From NCBI GenBank assembly GCA_047974415.1, contig JBKECH010000002.1:13902-77901 (forward strand): 64,000 nucleotides of DNA. Direction: 5' to 3'. Shown piece after piece: positions 35,708 through 44,434 of this stretch. The stretch's first letter is position 1. Every line of letters starts with the position of its first letter. The DNA comes from JBKEAJ01 sp047974415. GTDB taxonomy: Bacteria > Bacteroidota > Bacteroidia > Bacteroidales > Prolixibacteraceae. The notes beneath the pieces are model-generated. The model saw only the letters and a program-made list of their open reading frames with translations, was not told where the DNA came from and searched no databases. Position numbers and translations under genes: made by a program.

Positions 35708-37897
35708 ATGGCACACGTAAGATTTGAAGCGCTCAGAGAAGCGTATTCGAGACATCCAAAAGAAGTAAAAAAAAACAGCCCATTGACATCGGACTACTAC
35801 GGCAAACTCGTTTTCAGCCGGAAAAAAATGGAGAAATACCTATCCAAATACGCCTACAAAGCAGTAGTAGACGCCAGCAGGTCGGGCGCCTCGGTGGACA
35901 GGCGAGTAGCCAGCGAAATCGCCCTAGGCATGAAACAATGGGCATTGGAAAACGGCGCAACGCACTACACACACTGGTTTCATCCACTTACTGACGGCAC
36001 AGCCGAAAAACACGACGCATTCATAGACATGTCAGAAGAAGGAGGAGTAATAGAAGAATTCTCCGGAAGCCTCCTTGTACAGCAAGAACCAGACGCATCA
36101 TCATTCCCCAATGGAGGAATACGACAAACCTTCGAAGCACGAGGATACACAGCGTGGGACCCCTCGTCGCCAGCATTTATAATCGGCACAACCCTATGCA
36201 TCCCAACAATATTCATATCATACACCGGAGAAGCGCTAGACTACAAAGTACCACTCCTAAAATCAATCGCAGCACTCGATGCAGCATCAGTAGACGTCTG
36301 CCGATACTTTGACAAAAACGTTAGCAAAGTAAACCCTCAACTAGGATGGGAACAAGAGTACTTCCTCGTCGATAGAGCCCTGTTCAGAGCCCGCCCAGAC
36401 CTAGTACTGACAGGACGCACCCTAATGGGCCATTCCTCGTCCAAAGACCAACAACTAGACGACCACTACTTCGGATCAATACCCCCCAGAGTAGCAGCAT
36501 TTATGCGAAACCTCGAAGACGAATGCTACAAAATCGGTATCCCCGCCAAAACAAGACACAACGAAGTCGCCCCAAACCAATTTGAACTAGCACCAATATT
36601 CGAGGAAATGAACCTTGCCAACGACCATAACCTAATACTTATGGACATAATGAAACGCGTGGCAAACGAACACGACTTCGAAGTCCTATTCCACGAAAAA
36701 CCATTCAAAGGCGTAAACGGATCAGGAAAACACAACAATTGGTCATTAATCACAAACACAGGCGTCAACCTATTCAAACCCGGAAACAAACCAAAAGCAA
36801 ACCTACAGTTCCTAACCTTCGTAATAAACACCCTCAAAGCAGTACTAGATAATCAGGACCTGCTCAGAGCCGGAATACTAACAGCTGGAAACACCCACAG
36901 GCTCGGCGCAAACGAAGCCCCCCCATCAATAATATCAGTGTTCTTAGGAACAGAAGTATCCAAAATGTTGGACGTGATGGAAAGCGCCGTCAGCGATAAA
37001 CCCCTCACCCCAGACGAAAAAACAGCACTCAAACTAAACATCGGGCGAATACCCGAAATACTCCTCGATACCACAGACCGAAACCGTACATCCCCATTTG
37101 CATTTACAGGAAACCGGTTCGAGTTTCGCGCCGTTGGCTCATCAGCAAACTGTGCCTCCGCCCTTGTAATCCTAAACGCCGCAATGGCAAGGCAACTGAA
37201 ACTCTTTAAAGCCGACGTGGACAAACTGATAGACGAAGGCAAAAGCAAAGACGACGCAATATTCCAAATCCTGAAAAGAATAATAATCGAAACAAAAAAA
37301 ATACGATTTAGCGGAAACGGATATAGCGACGAATGGGTGGAAGAAGCAAAAAAACGAGGACTTACAAACGTGAACTCCGTGCCAGAAGCAATGGACGCAT
37401 ACATGACGGAACACTCAAAAGAACTATTCTCGAACCTCAAAATATTCAACCTTAAAGAGCTGGAAGGTAGAACAGAAGTGGAACACGAGAAATATATGAA
37501 GAAAATACAGATCGAAGCACGCGTGCTGGGGGATTTGGCAATAAACCACATCATCCCTACGGCAATTAAATACCAAACCTCGATGGTCGAAAACGTTAAG
37601 GGGCTCAAAGAAATATTTGATGACGGCGAATATGAAAAACATGCCACAAACAGGAAAGACCTCATAAAGAAAATGTCCGAACACATCGAAACCGTCAAAG
37701 CAGGTGTCTCCGAAATGGTTAACGAACGCAAGAAAGCAAATGTTATTGAGGACGTCAGAGAGAGAGCGTATGCTTATTGCAACAATGTTGCACCCTACCT
37801 CGACAAAATAAGGTATCATATTGACAAACTAGAGCTAATTGTCGATAATGAGATATGGCCATTGCCAAAATATAGGGAGCTACTATTTACTCGATGA
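35708..37897 (+). CDS. glnN: Type III glutamine synthetase
   Basis: 729 residues, the length of the GSIII class and about 250 longer than GSI. Motifs include THYTHWFHPLTDGTAEKHDA in the N-terminal domain, LGWEQEYFLVD (metal Glu), ETNEVAPNQFE-like HNEVAPNQFELAPIFEE and NGSGKHNNWSL in the catalytic core, and NRTSPFAFTGNRFEFR. It makes glutamine from glutamate, ammonia and ATP in the cytoplasm. Typical for Bacteroidales. It has its own promoter and terminator. Codon use is strongly biased to A- and C-ending codons compared with its neighbours, consistent with high expression or a distinct history. Confidence 0.97.
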   Translation: MAHVRFEALREAYSRHPKEVKKNSPLTSDYYGKLVFSRKKMEKYLSKYAYKAVVDASRSGASVDRRVASEIALGMKQWALENGATHYTHWFHPLTDGTAEKHDAFIDMSEEGGVIEEFSGSLLVQQEPDASSFPNGGIRQTFEARGYTAWDPSSPAFIIGTTLCIPTIFISYTGEALDYKVPLLKSIAALDAASVDVCRYFDKNVSKVNPQLGWEQEYFLVDRALFRARPDLVLTGRTLMGHSSSKDQQLDDHYFGSIPPRVAAFMRNLEDECYKIGIPAKTRHNEVAPNQFELAPIFEEMNLANDHNLILMDIMKRVANEHDFEVLFHEKPFKGVNGSGKHNNWSLITNTGVNLFKPGNKPKANLQFLTFVINTLKAVLDNQDLLRAGILTAGNTHRLGANEAPPSIISVFLGTEVSKMLDVMESAVSDKPLTPDEKTALKLNIGRIPEILLDTTDRNRTSPFAFTGNRFEFRAVGSSANCASALVILNAAMARQLKLFKADVDKLIDEGKSKDDAIFQILKRIIIETKKIRFSGNGYSDEWVEEAKKRGLTNVNSVPEAMDAYMTEHSKELFSNLKIFNLKELEGRTEVEHEKYMKKIQIEARVLGDLAINHIIPTAIKYQTSMVENVKGLKEIFDDGEYEKHATNRKDLIKKMSEHIETVKAGVSEMVNERKKANVIEDVRERAYAYCNNVAPYLDKIRYHIDKLELIVDNEIWPLPKYRELLFTR

Positions 37898-37920
37898 TTG
37901 AACTCAATCTCGATTGATGC

Positions 37921-37950
37921 AAAAGGATGTCTGACGGACATCCTTTTTTA
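37921..37950 (+). terminator. Intrinsic terminator of glnN
   Basis: AAAAGGATGTC, loop TGACG, GACATCCTTTTTT: an 11-bp perfect stem followed by a T run, 24 bases after the stop codon. Confidence 0.93.
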
Positions 37951-38063
37951 TTTTATACCAAGCGTGATGATAATCTAAGCCGATTATAGTGCTAGAAATA
38001 ATAGTGAAAATAATATTTAGAACGATTATTACGCAATGACTATCCCAAGATGAGTAGTTTATA

Positions 38064-38400
38064 GCCTTACGAATACTCGAAATGTTCCAGAATTTATAAT
38101 CCAGAGTCTTTCGAGCAAAATAATGAGTCCAAAATGTATCATCTGGAGCTTTCCGAATGCTCGAATGCCCTCAGAATACATACTCTTTAACTTTTCGAGC
38201 TTTCGAACGGTAAACAATTTAACATCTGGAGCTTTCCGAATGCTCGAATGCCCTCAGAATACATACTCTTTAACTTTTCGAGCTTTCGAACGGCAAACAA
38301 TTTAACATCTGGAGCTTTCCGAATGCTCGAATGCTCCCAGAATACATGTTCTTTAACTTTTCGAGCTTTCGAATGCTCTCAAACTATATATTCTTTATTC
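38064..38400. repeat. 83-bp tandem array between glnN and the initiator tRNA
   Basis: The block CATCTGGAGCTTTCCGAATG starts at 38140, 38223 and 38306, exactly 83 bases apart. A degenerate unit precedes it (TTACGAATACTCGAAATG near 38070) and a partial one follows. Each unit contains CGAATGCTCGAATG and TTTTCGAGCTTTCGAA, both with short palindromes. No reading frame or spacer pattern is evident. The rest of the gap (37951-38063, 38401-38483) shows nothing recognisable. Confidence 0.88.
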
Positions 38401-38485
38401 TTCTGTGCAAAATAATGATTTAAAAATGTGCTGTATAGATCTTTCCGAGAACAATTGTCATATTAGTATTTATAATTTGGATACA

Positions 38486-38519
38486 AAAAAAGAGAGATGC
38501 GTTTTTGTATCTCTCTTTT
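38486..38519 (-). terminator. Intrinsic terminator downstream of the initiator tRNA
   Basis: On the minus strand AAAAGAGAGAT pairs with ATCTCTCTTTT across about ten bases and is followed by further T residues. The tRNA 3' end is at 38525. Confidence 0.85.
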
Positions 38520-38524
38520 GGTAG

Positions 38525-38597
<73 letters not shown>

Positions 38598-38622
38598 ATA
38601 TTATGGCACAAAGGTAGTGCTT

Positions 38623-39492
38623 TTATTTATTCAATCCAAATTTATATGACAACATTTTGTAAAATAATTTGACAACTAAGAATGTAGATGCATGGTTTTG
38701 TTCTATTGGGGCTAGCTCAACTAGGTCGAAACCAACAACATTGCGTTGTTCAAAGACTTTGCGTAAGAAGGATAGACACTGGTACCATTGTAGGCCTCCT
38801 GGTTCGGGCGTGCCAGTGTTTGGCATGATGGAGGGGTCTAGTGCGTCTAAATCTAAAGAGATGTAGACATTGTCTCCTAGCTTGGCTATTGCTTTGTCCA
38901 TCCATTGGTTGTCACTGTAAATGTTGTGAGCAAAGAAGGTTTTAGATTTGTTTGTGTATTCCAGTTCCGAGATGTCCATGCTTCGTATGCCTACTTGCAC
39001 AAGGTTGTTGCGTTGTGAGGTTTCGTGCATTGCGCATGCATGGTTGAACGGAGTGCCTTGATATTCTTTTCTTAGGTCGGCATGGGCGTCTAGGTGCAAT
39101 ACCGATAGATTGTTATATTCCTCGGAGAATGCTCTTAGAATACCGATGCTTACGGAGTGTTCGCCTCCCAAAAAAGTAAGGAACTTGTTTGTTTTTAGGA
39201 GTTCTTTGGTTTTTGTATAGACCTCGTCGACCATTTGCGAGGGGCTGTGGCACTTTCCTATTTCGGGTAGTACGGCAATGCCATGTTTGTAGACTTCGCA
39301 GTTGGTCTCTATGTCATAGTACTCGATTTGTGGGGAGGCTTTCATAAACTCCTCGAAAGCTCTGTCTGCTCCTTTTATGTAGGTGCTAGTGCCGTCGTAG
39401 GGGATGGCTTGCAAGAGGATGTTTGCTGTGCTGGCATCGGCATATTCTGTGGGGATGTCGGCAAAGGTCTTCGGAGTGTCATTCATAGCCAA
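38623..39492 (-). CDS. speB: Agmatinase/arginase-family ureohydrolase
   Basis: 289 residues. The two-manganese site is visible in GGEHSVSIG, HLDAHADLR and SLDLDALDPSI. It most likely hydrolyses agmatine to putrescine and urea, because its start overlaps the arginine decarboxylase stop by 14 bases. Together they give a two-step route from arginine to putrescine in the cytoplasm. An arginase activity is less likely given this partner. Confidence 0.92.
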   Translation of the reverse strand: MAMNDTPKTFADIPTEYADASTANILLQAIPYDGTSTYIKGADRAFEEFMKASPQIEYYDIETNCEVYKHGIAVLPEIGKCHSPSQMVDEVYTKTKELLKTNKFLTFLGGEHSVSIGILRAFSEEYNNLSVLHLDAHADLRKEYQGTPFNHACAMHETSQRNNLVQVGIRSMDISELEYTNKSKTFFAHNIYSDNQWMDKAIAKLGDNVYISLDLDALDPSIMPNTGTPEPGGLQWYQCLSFLRKVFEQRNVVGFDLVELAPIEQNHASTFLVVKLFYKMLSYKFGLNK

Positions 39493-40882
39493 GTATCCTC
39501 ATCATGTCTTCGGCTGTTTGTTCATTGCGATATACGTAGTCTATAAAATTGCCAGTGTCATCGCGGTCTATAATAACATGCTTGGGCGAAGGGATGAGGC
39601 AGTGCTTTATGCCTCCATAGCCACTGATGGAGTCTTGATATGCGCCAGTGTGGAAAAATCCGATGTACAGGGGTTCGCTGTCCTCGTCTTTTGTAACTGG
39701 TAGCAAGACTTGCTGGTTCATATCTTCGGAGTTGTAATAGTCGGAGTGGTCGCAACTGATGCCTCCTATGTTGGCTCGTTCGTAGGGTCTGTCCCATTTG
39801 TTTACGGGGAGTAAGATGAACTTCTCGAATATGGACCAAGCATCGGGAATGGTGTTCATTAGGCTGTTGTCAACAAAATACCATTTTTCGGCGTCGTTTT
39901 GTTGTTTTTTCTCAATGACAGAAAAAATAATAGCGCTGCTTTCGCCAACGGTAAATTTACCGAACTCGGTGTAAATGTCTGGTTCGTCTACACCTTCGCG
40001 CCTACAAACCTCCTGTATGTTCTTAACTATTTCTTGTATCATGTACTCGTAGTCATATTCAAAACCTAGGTGGTTTCTTATGGGGAAGCCTCCTCCTAGG
40101 TTGATAGAATCTAGTGTTGGGCACAGTTTCTTAAGCTCGATAAATGTGCTTAGGGTCTTTTGAAATTCCCCCCAATAGTACAACGAATCTTTGATGCCAG
40201 AATCTACAAAGAAGTGAAGCATCTTAAGCTCAAATTTTTTGTTGTTGGCAATTTTTTCGTTGTAGAAGTTCATTATTTCTGATTGACGAATGCCCAAACG
40301 GGAGGTGTAGTAGTTTGACTGAGATTCTTCATCTATGGCACGACGGATGCCGATTTTTATTTTTTTATTTCCAGATATAGCCTCTATTCTGTCAAGTTCT
40401 TTTGTACTATCTAGAACAATAACCGAATTTTTAAAGCCTGCCTCGTGCATCTGCATTAATTTTTCTAGGTAGTCGTCAGTTTTGTAGCCATTGTGTATAA
40501 TATGGCGCGATTTGCTAAATTCTCCTTTTTTTTGCAGTCGCATTACTAGGTCGATGTCGAACGCCGAGGAGGTTTCTAGGTTTACATTGTGTTTCAAGGC
40601 TGCGCTCATCACGTGGTTGAAGTGGCAGCACTTTGTGCAGTAACAATAATGATATTTTCCTTCGTAGCCAGTGCGCTTTATAGCGCGGTTGAATAGATTG
40701 CGCGCTTTTTTGATTTGGTCGCCGATGCGAGGTAAATATACTAGTTTGAAGGGGGTTCCGTATTTTTTTATCAAATACATTAATGAAACTCCGTGAAATG
40801 TTAGATTTCCGTCTCGTAAATCAAAACCGTCTTGAGGAAAGTAATAACTTTGCTCAACCAAATCGAAATATGTGTTCTTCAT
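39479..40882 (-). CDS. speA: Arginine decarboxylase (short fold-III PLP type)
   Basis: 467 residues, close to the short form seen in some Bacteroidota and much shorter than the about 630-660 residues of the E. coli type. Alanine-racemase-like PLP barrel: the PLP Lys lies in CYCTKCCHFNHV (about residue 83), with INLGGGFPIRNH for phosphate binding and a C-terminal ISCDHSDYYN near the substrate site (the Cys/Asp of fold-III decarboxylases). It converts arginine to agmatine. Operon with speB downstream. A related carboxynorspermidine-type decarboxylase is the alternative, but the partner gene argues for arginine. Confidence 0.88.
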   Translation of the reverse strand: MKNTYFDLVEQSYYFPQDGFDLRDGNLTFHGVSLMYLIKKYGTPFKLVYLPRIGDQIKKARNLFNRAIKRTGYEGKYHYCYCTKCCHFNHVMSAALKHNVNLETSSAFDIDLVMRLQKKGEFSKSRHIIHNGYKTDDYLEKLMQMHEAGFKNSVIVLDSTKELDRIEAISGNKKIKIGIRRAIDEESQSNYYTSRLGIRQSEIMNFYNEKIANNKKFELKMLHFFVDSGIKDSLYYWGEFQKTLSTFIELKKLCPTLDSINLGGGFPIRNHLGFEYDYEYMIQEIVKNIQEVCRREGVDEPDIYTEFGKFTVGESSAIIFSVIEKKQQNDAEKWYFVDNSLMNTIPDAWSIFEKFILLPVNKWDRPYERANIGGISCDHSDYYNSEDMNQQVLLPVTKDEDSEPLYIGFFHTGAYQDSISGYGGIKHCLIPSPKHVIIDRDDTGNFIDYVYRNEQTAEDMMRILGYE

Positions 40883-40974
40883 TTTAGCTCTTAGCTGCTA
40901 GCTTTTTACTAGCCTTTAATCTGTATAAAATCCGAGAATATATTTTAGAAATCAATCATGCTGTAAGTGCTTTC

Positions 40975-41006
40975 TAGTTTAGACTCTCAACATTATGGAC
41001 AGGTAC
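40975..41006 (-). repeat. MITE-like repeat, solo left-end fragment (copy E)
   Basis: Read on the minus strand, CTGTCCATAATGTTGAGAGTCTAAACTA matches the family's left end (CTGTCCATAATGTCGGGAGTCTGAACTA). Confidence 0.65.
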
Positions 41007-41295
41007 TGCTTAATTGTTATCTTGAGAAGTTCCTACATATAAATTCGGATAAACTTAATAATTATTCTTGTAAAATTTCCTTGTGCCTAATATTTCAATA
41101 CTAAATTGAAAGACGGTGTCTGTACGTTTCCTAATCTCGCTTTTAGTATATTCTTCAAAACAAGCACGCAAAGGTATATAAAAATAATTCAAATAGGTGT
41201 ATGTCCTAGAGACGAAAATCGGGAGAGAAGGAAATTTTAAACCTGAATCAGTGCATCTCAATGATGTTGTTGAGCCTATGCATCATGCAAGGGAG
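41007..41295. other. Gene-poor gap between speA and ispD
   Basis: Contains a 68-residue minus-strand frame (41055-41261) without recognisable family features or start signal. I regard it as non-coding or a relic. Confidence 0.5.
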
Positions 41296-41973
41296 CTAAG
41301 AAATACTATTGATTAGAGCTTCGGCAATTTTAAGGTCGGAAGGATAGGTGATTTTGATGTTCTCGACATTTCCTTCTACGCATTCAATTTTTATTCCAGA
41401 GTTTTCTGCTACAGACGCATCGTCAGTGAAGCAGTCTTTGTATTCTTTTTTGTAGCATTCTTTTATCAGTGATGTTTTAAAGGTTTGTGGGGTTTGTACT
41501 GATAAGAATTTTGAGCGGTCGACGCTCTTGGTGCTGTTGTCATCATTGATGCGTCTTAGGGATTCACTTGCTTGTCGAGTTGGTACAGTAGCGCTATGTT
41601 TTTTAGCGCTTTCTAGGCAGCGTTTCAAGGTGGCAAGGTCAACCATTGGCCTCACGCCGTCGTGTATCATAACGATGCCAGTATCGTTTGTTATTTCAGA
41701 CAAGCCGTTTCTAACGGAATGATACCGAGTTTTGCCCCCTGTAGTAATTGTGTGGACAATCTCGAAGTGTTCGCGTACAATGTATTGAGTCCATGTGTCG
41801 ATTTGTTCTTTGGGAAGTACTACGATGATGTTTGCTTCGTTGCAAAACGAATAAAAGCGTCTGATGGTATGCGCCAGTATAGGTTCGCCTTTTAACAGGA
41901 GGAATTGTTTTGGCACTTCCGTTTGCATTCTAGACCCATTGCCTCCTGCAACAATAACTACACTTAAGTTCAT
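41296..41973 (-). CDS. ispD: 2-C-methyl-D-erythritol 4-phosphate cytidylyltransferase
   Basis: 225 residues. N-terminal VIVAGGNGSRM and VPKQFLLLKG bind CTP, and HDGVRPMV is the conserved active-site segment. Third step of the MEP route to isoprenoids. Its start overlaps the mutL stop by four bases (ATGA), so it is translated from the same message. Confidence 0.95.
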   Translation of the reverse strand: MNLSVVIVAGGNGSRMQTEVPKQFLLLKGEPILAHTIRRFYSFCNEANIIVVLPKEQIDTWTQYIVREHFEIVHTITTGGKTRYHSVRNGLSEITNDTGIVMIHDGVRPMVDLATLKRCLESAKKHSATVPTRQASESLRRINDDNSTKSVDRSKFLSVQTPQTFKTSLIKECYKKEYKDCFTDDASVAENSGIKIECVEGNVENIKITYPSDLKIAEALINSIS

Positions 41974-43856
41974 AGCATAGATTTAAGTTGTTCCATTGTT
42001 ATTATTGTAAATATTTTTTTTCCTCTAGGAGAGTAGTTTACTGATGTGCATGCAAAGAGGTCGCTTATCAAAGTTTCAATCTCTATTGCTGATAACGATT
42101 TCCCGTGTGGTATTGAGGTTATGTCAGCAATGTGGGTTGCTATGGTGTTAGTAGCAATATCTGCTACTGTTGTGTTTTCTTCGGTGAGCTGGTCCAGCAA
42201 TGATATTATTAGTTCTTGATGATTCATGTCCCGAATGATCTGGGGCATCGAATTTATTTCAAATGTAGTGTCGTTTTTTTGTTGGAGCTCTATGCCCAGT
42301 TTTTCCAGTTCAGGCATAGTTTGCTGGAGTAGAACGGCCTTGTCGGCACTTAGTTCAATGCTTTCTCCAAACAGAAAACCTTGACCTGCCAAAGTCTTGC
42401 TTTTGGAGGTGGCAAAGAAATTCTCGTATAGAATGCGTTCGTGAGCAAGTTTTTGGTCGATTATCATCAGTCCAGATTCTACAGGTGTCACTATGTATTT
42501 GTATTTTAGTTGTATTGATTTGCCGTGTGCTGTTTTCTTTGCACCCTCAAAATCTAAAGAGCTTTGGTATATTTCGGTTTTGTCTTGTTCTGTTTTATCT
42601 ATGTTATTAAGTCCCGAATACGCAGTTTGCCAATGGGATGAATTGTCTTCGTCGAGATAGGATTTTGATTGATTGGCAGCAAAGCGTCCTGACGAGAAAG
42701 CCCCCGTATTCTTAGGGCTTGTCTTTGTTGGTAGTATCGACTCAAAAGGATTGTAGTTCTCGTCGATAGTGATTTCTGGGGATGGAATGATGCTGTCTTC
42801 GTTGAGGTTTGCTACTGACGGCATGTCTACTCTACCCTCTGTATCAAAGTCTATTGATGGGGCAATGTTGTTTTTTCCAAGCGCTTCCCTTGCAGCAGCT
42901 AAACAAAATGTTTTGATAAGGCTTTCATTCTCAAACTTTATCTCTGTTTTTTGTGGATGTATATTTATATCTATTGTTGATGGGTCTACATCAATAAACA
43001 AGAAGTAGCTAGGGTTTAGCTTTGATGATAATATCTGCTCGTAGGCAATCATAAGCATTTTATGTATGCCTAAATGTCTTACGTACCTATTATTGACAAA
43101 CATATATTGGTCGCCATATGTTTTCTTTGCATATTGCGGTAGTCCTATGTATCCATCTATTTTTACAGATTCTGTCTCACTGTTTATCTTAACTAGATTT
43201 TGTTGCATGTTCTTCCCAAAAATGTCTACGATGCGTTTTTTTCTATTTGATGGAGGGAGGGAATAAATAATTGATTTGTTGTGAATGAGCTTAAAGGAGA
43301 TGTTATTATTTGCGATGGCAGTTCGCTGCACTTCGTTTATGATGTGTTTTAGCTCGGTGGCATCTTTTTTTAGAAATTTTCTGCGAGCTGGGATATTGAA
43401 AAATAAATTTTTCACTGCGATGCAGGTCCCTAATATTCCGCTTATGGGCTCTTCCTGTTCGCATTTGCTTGATTTTATTATGAGTCGGGTTCCAATATCA
43501 TCGTCTTCTTGTTTTGTTTTTAACTCCACTTCCGCCACCGCGGCTATCGATGCTAGAGCCTCGCCACGAAATCCGTTTGTTGATATGGCAAAGAGGTCAT
43601 TAGCACTGCGAATTTTGGATGTAGCATGGCGCTCAAATGCCATGCGAGCATCCATCGGCGACATGCCTTTCCCATTGTCGGTAATCTGAATAAGAGTCCT
43701 ACCTGCGTCTTTTATTAGAATGTCGATGCTACTTGCTCCTGCATCAACGGCATTATCAACAAGCTCTTTCACTACCGAGGCTGGACGCTGGATGACTTCG
43801 CCTGCGGCAATTTGATTGGCTACCGAATCTGGTAACAGTTTAATTATATCTGACAC
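41970..43856 (-). CDS. mutL: DNA mismatch repair protein MutL
   Basis: 628 residues. GHKL ATPase domain at the N-terminus (IAAGEVIQRPASVVKELVDN, DNGKGM, TNGFRGEALASIAAV). A linker follows and then the C-terminal dimerisation domain (about 435-628). Endonuclease-type MutL carries DQHA-X2-E-X4-E; here the segment is DQKLAHERILYE, so the second and third positions differ while the Asp and both Glu residues remain. Couples MutS recognition to strand removal. ATG 43856 gives the usual MSDIIKLLPD start. Confidence 0.97.
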   Translation of the reverse strand: MSDIIKLLPDSVANQIAAGEVIQRPASVVKELVDNAVDAGASSIDILIKDAGRTLIQITDNGKGMSPMDARMAFERHATSKIRSANDLFAISTNGFRGEALASIAAVAEVELKTKQEDDDIGTRLIIKSSKCEQEEPISGILGTCIAVKNLFFNIPARRKFLKKDATELKHIINEVQRTAIANNNISFKLIHNKSIIYSLPPSNRKKRIVDIFGKNMQQNLVKINSETESVKIDGYIGLPQYAKKTYGDQYMFVNNRYVRHLGIHKMLMIAYEQILSSKLNPSYFLFIDVDPSTIDINIHPQKTEIKFENESLIKTFCLAAAREALGKNNIAPSIDFDTEGRVDMPSVANLNEDSIIPSPEITIDENYNPFESILPTKTSPKNTGAFSSGRFAANQSKSYLDEDNSSHWQTAYSGLNNIDKTEQDKTEIYQSSLDFEGAKKTAHGKSIQLKYKYIVTPVESGLMIIDQKLAHERILYENFFATSKSKTLAGQGFLFGESIELSADKAVLLQQTMPELEKLGIELQQKNDTTFEINSMPQIIRDMNHQELIISLLDQLTEENTTVADIATNTIATHIADITSIPHGKSLSAIEIETLISDLFACTSVNYSPRGKKIFTIITMEQLKSML

Positions 43857-43874
43857 TAGTGCTTGTTTTTTTAA

Positions 43875-44219
43875 TTAGCCTGCAATCATTTTCCATAGAA
43901 CACTCATGTTTGTCATAAATGTATCAATATTCATCAAGAACCAAATTATGGCAACAAGTAGTACGAATAGGGTTAGTAGTCTGATATTCTGAGAACGTTT
44001 CATAGATGTTGATATCTTGCCACCATCCCTAGCAGCTTCCCTGAAAGATCCCTTTATGCGTGCTCTGATAGCTTCTGGATTGTAAGAAGTATCTTCTCCT
44101 TCCGCTTGAATATTGTTTCTTATTAGGGCGTTCTTTGCCCTTTCTTTGTCTTCGTCATAGAACCTGTGTCCTATATTAAACCTCTTTGGGCGTGGTATGT
44201 GTAAGAATTTTAATCTCAT
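43875..44219 (-). CDS. Conserved Bacteroidota small membrane protein, function unknown
   Basis: 114 residues. The first 80 are hydrophilic and basic (FLHIPRPKRFNIGHRFYDED), followed by one C-terminal membrane segment (LLTLFVLLVAIIWFLM, about 86-101) and a short tail. No enzymatic motif is visible. It lies 18 bases before mutL and is the first gene of that operon, with a TACTTTTG -7 box at 44242-44249. Similar short proteins occur beside mutL in other Bacteroidales, to my knowledge, so it is probably a real gene. Confidence 0.8.
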   Translation of the reverse strand: MRLKFLHIPRPKRFNIGHRFYDEDKERAKNALIRNNIQAEGEDTSYNPEAIRARIKGSFREAARDGGKISTSMKRSQNIRLLTLFVLLVAIIWFLMNIDTFMTNMSVLWKMIAG

Positions 44220-44434
44220 TGATATGGTCTTTCATTTTCTACAAAAGTATAAAATCCAATGCAGAATACTACAATGTGTATTTAAAATAAGCATTTTGCA
44301 ATAAATAACTAGCTTTGCATTTAATTGGAGTTAGTTCAGGGAATTCATTGTCTGTGTTATGCTTTCGATAAAAGTATTGTCTCTTCGGATCTTGATTGTC
44401 TACTATCAGGCTCCTAACATTAAAAAAATAATCT

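Noticed and set aside
36853..37731. A 292-residue frame antisense to glnN
   Set aside because: It mirrors the strongly biased codon use of glnN and lies fully inside it; its Ser/Phe-rich composition is typical of an antisense shadow.
38064..38400. Possible CRISPR array downstream of glnN
   Set aside because: The whole 83-bp unit is repeated, so there are no spacers.
41055..41261. A 68-residue frame between speA and ispD
   Set aside because: No recognisable motif, no start signal; could be a relic but cannot be supported as a gene.
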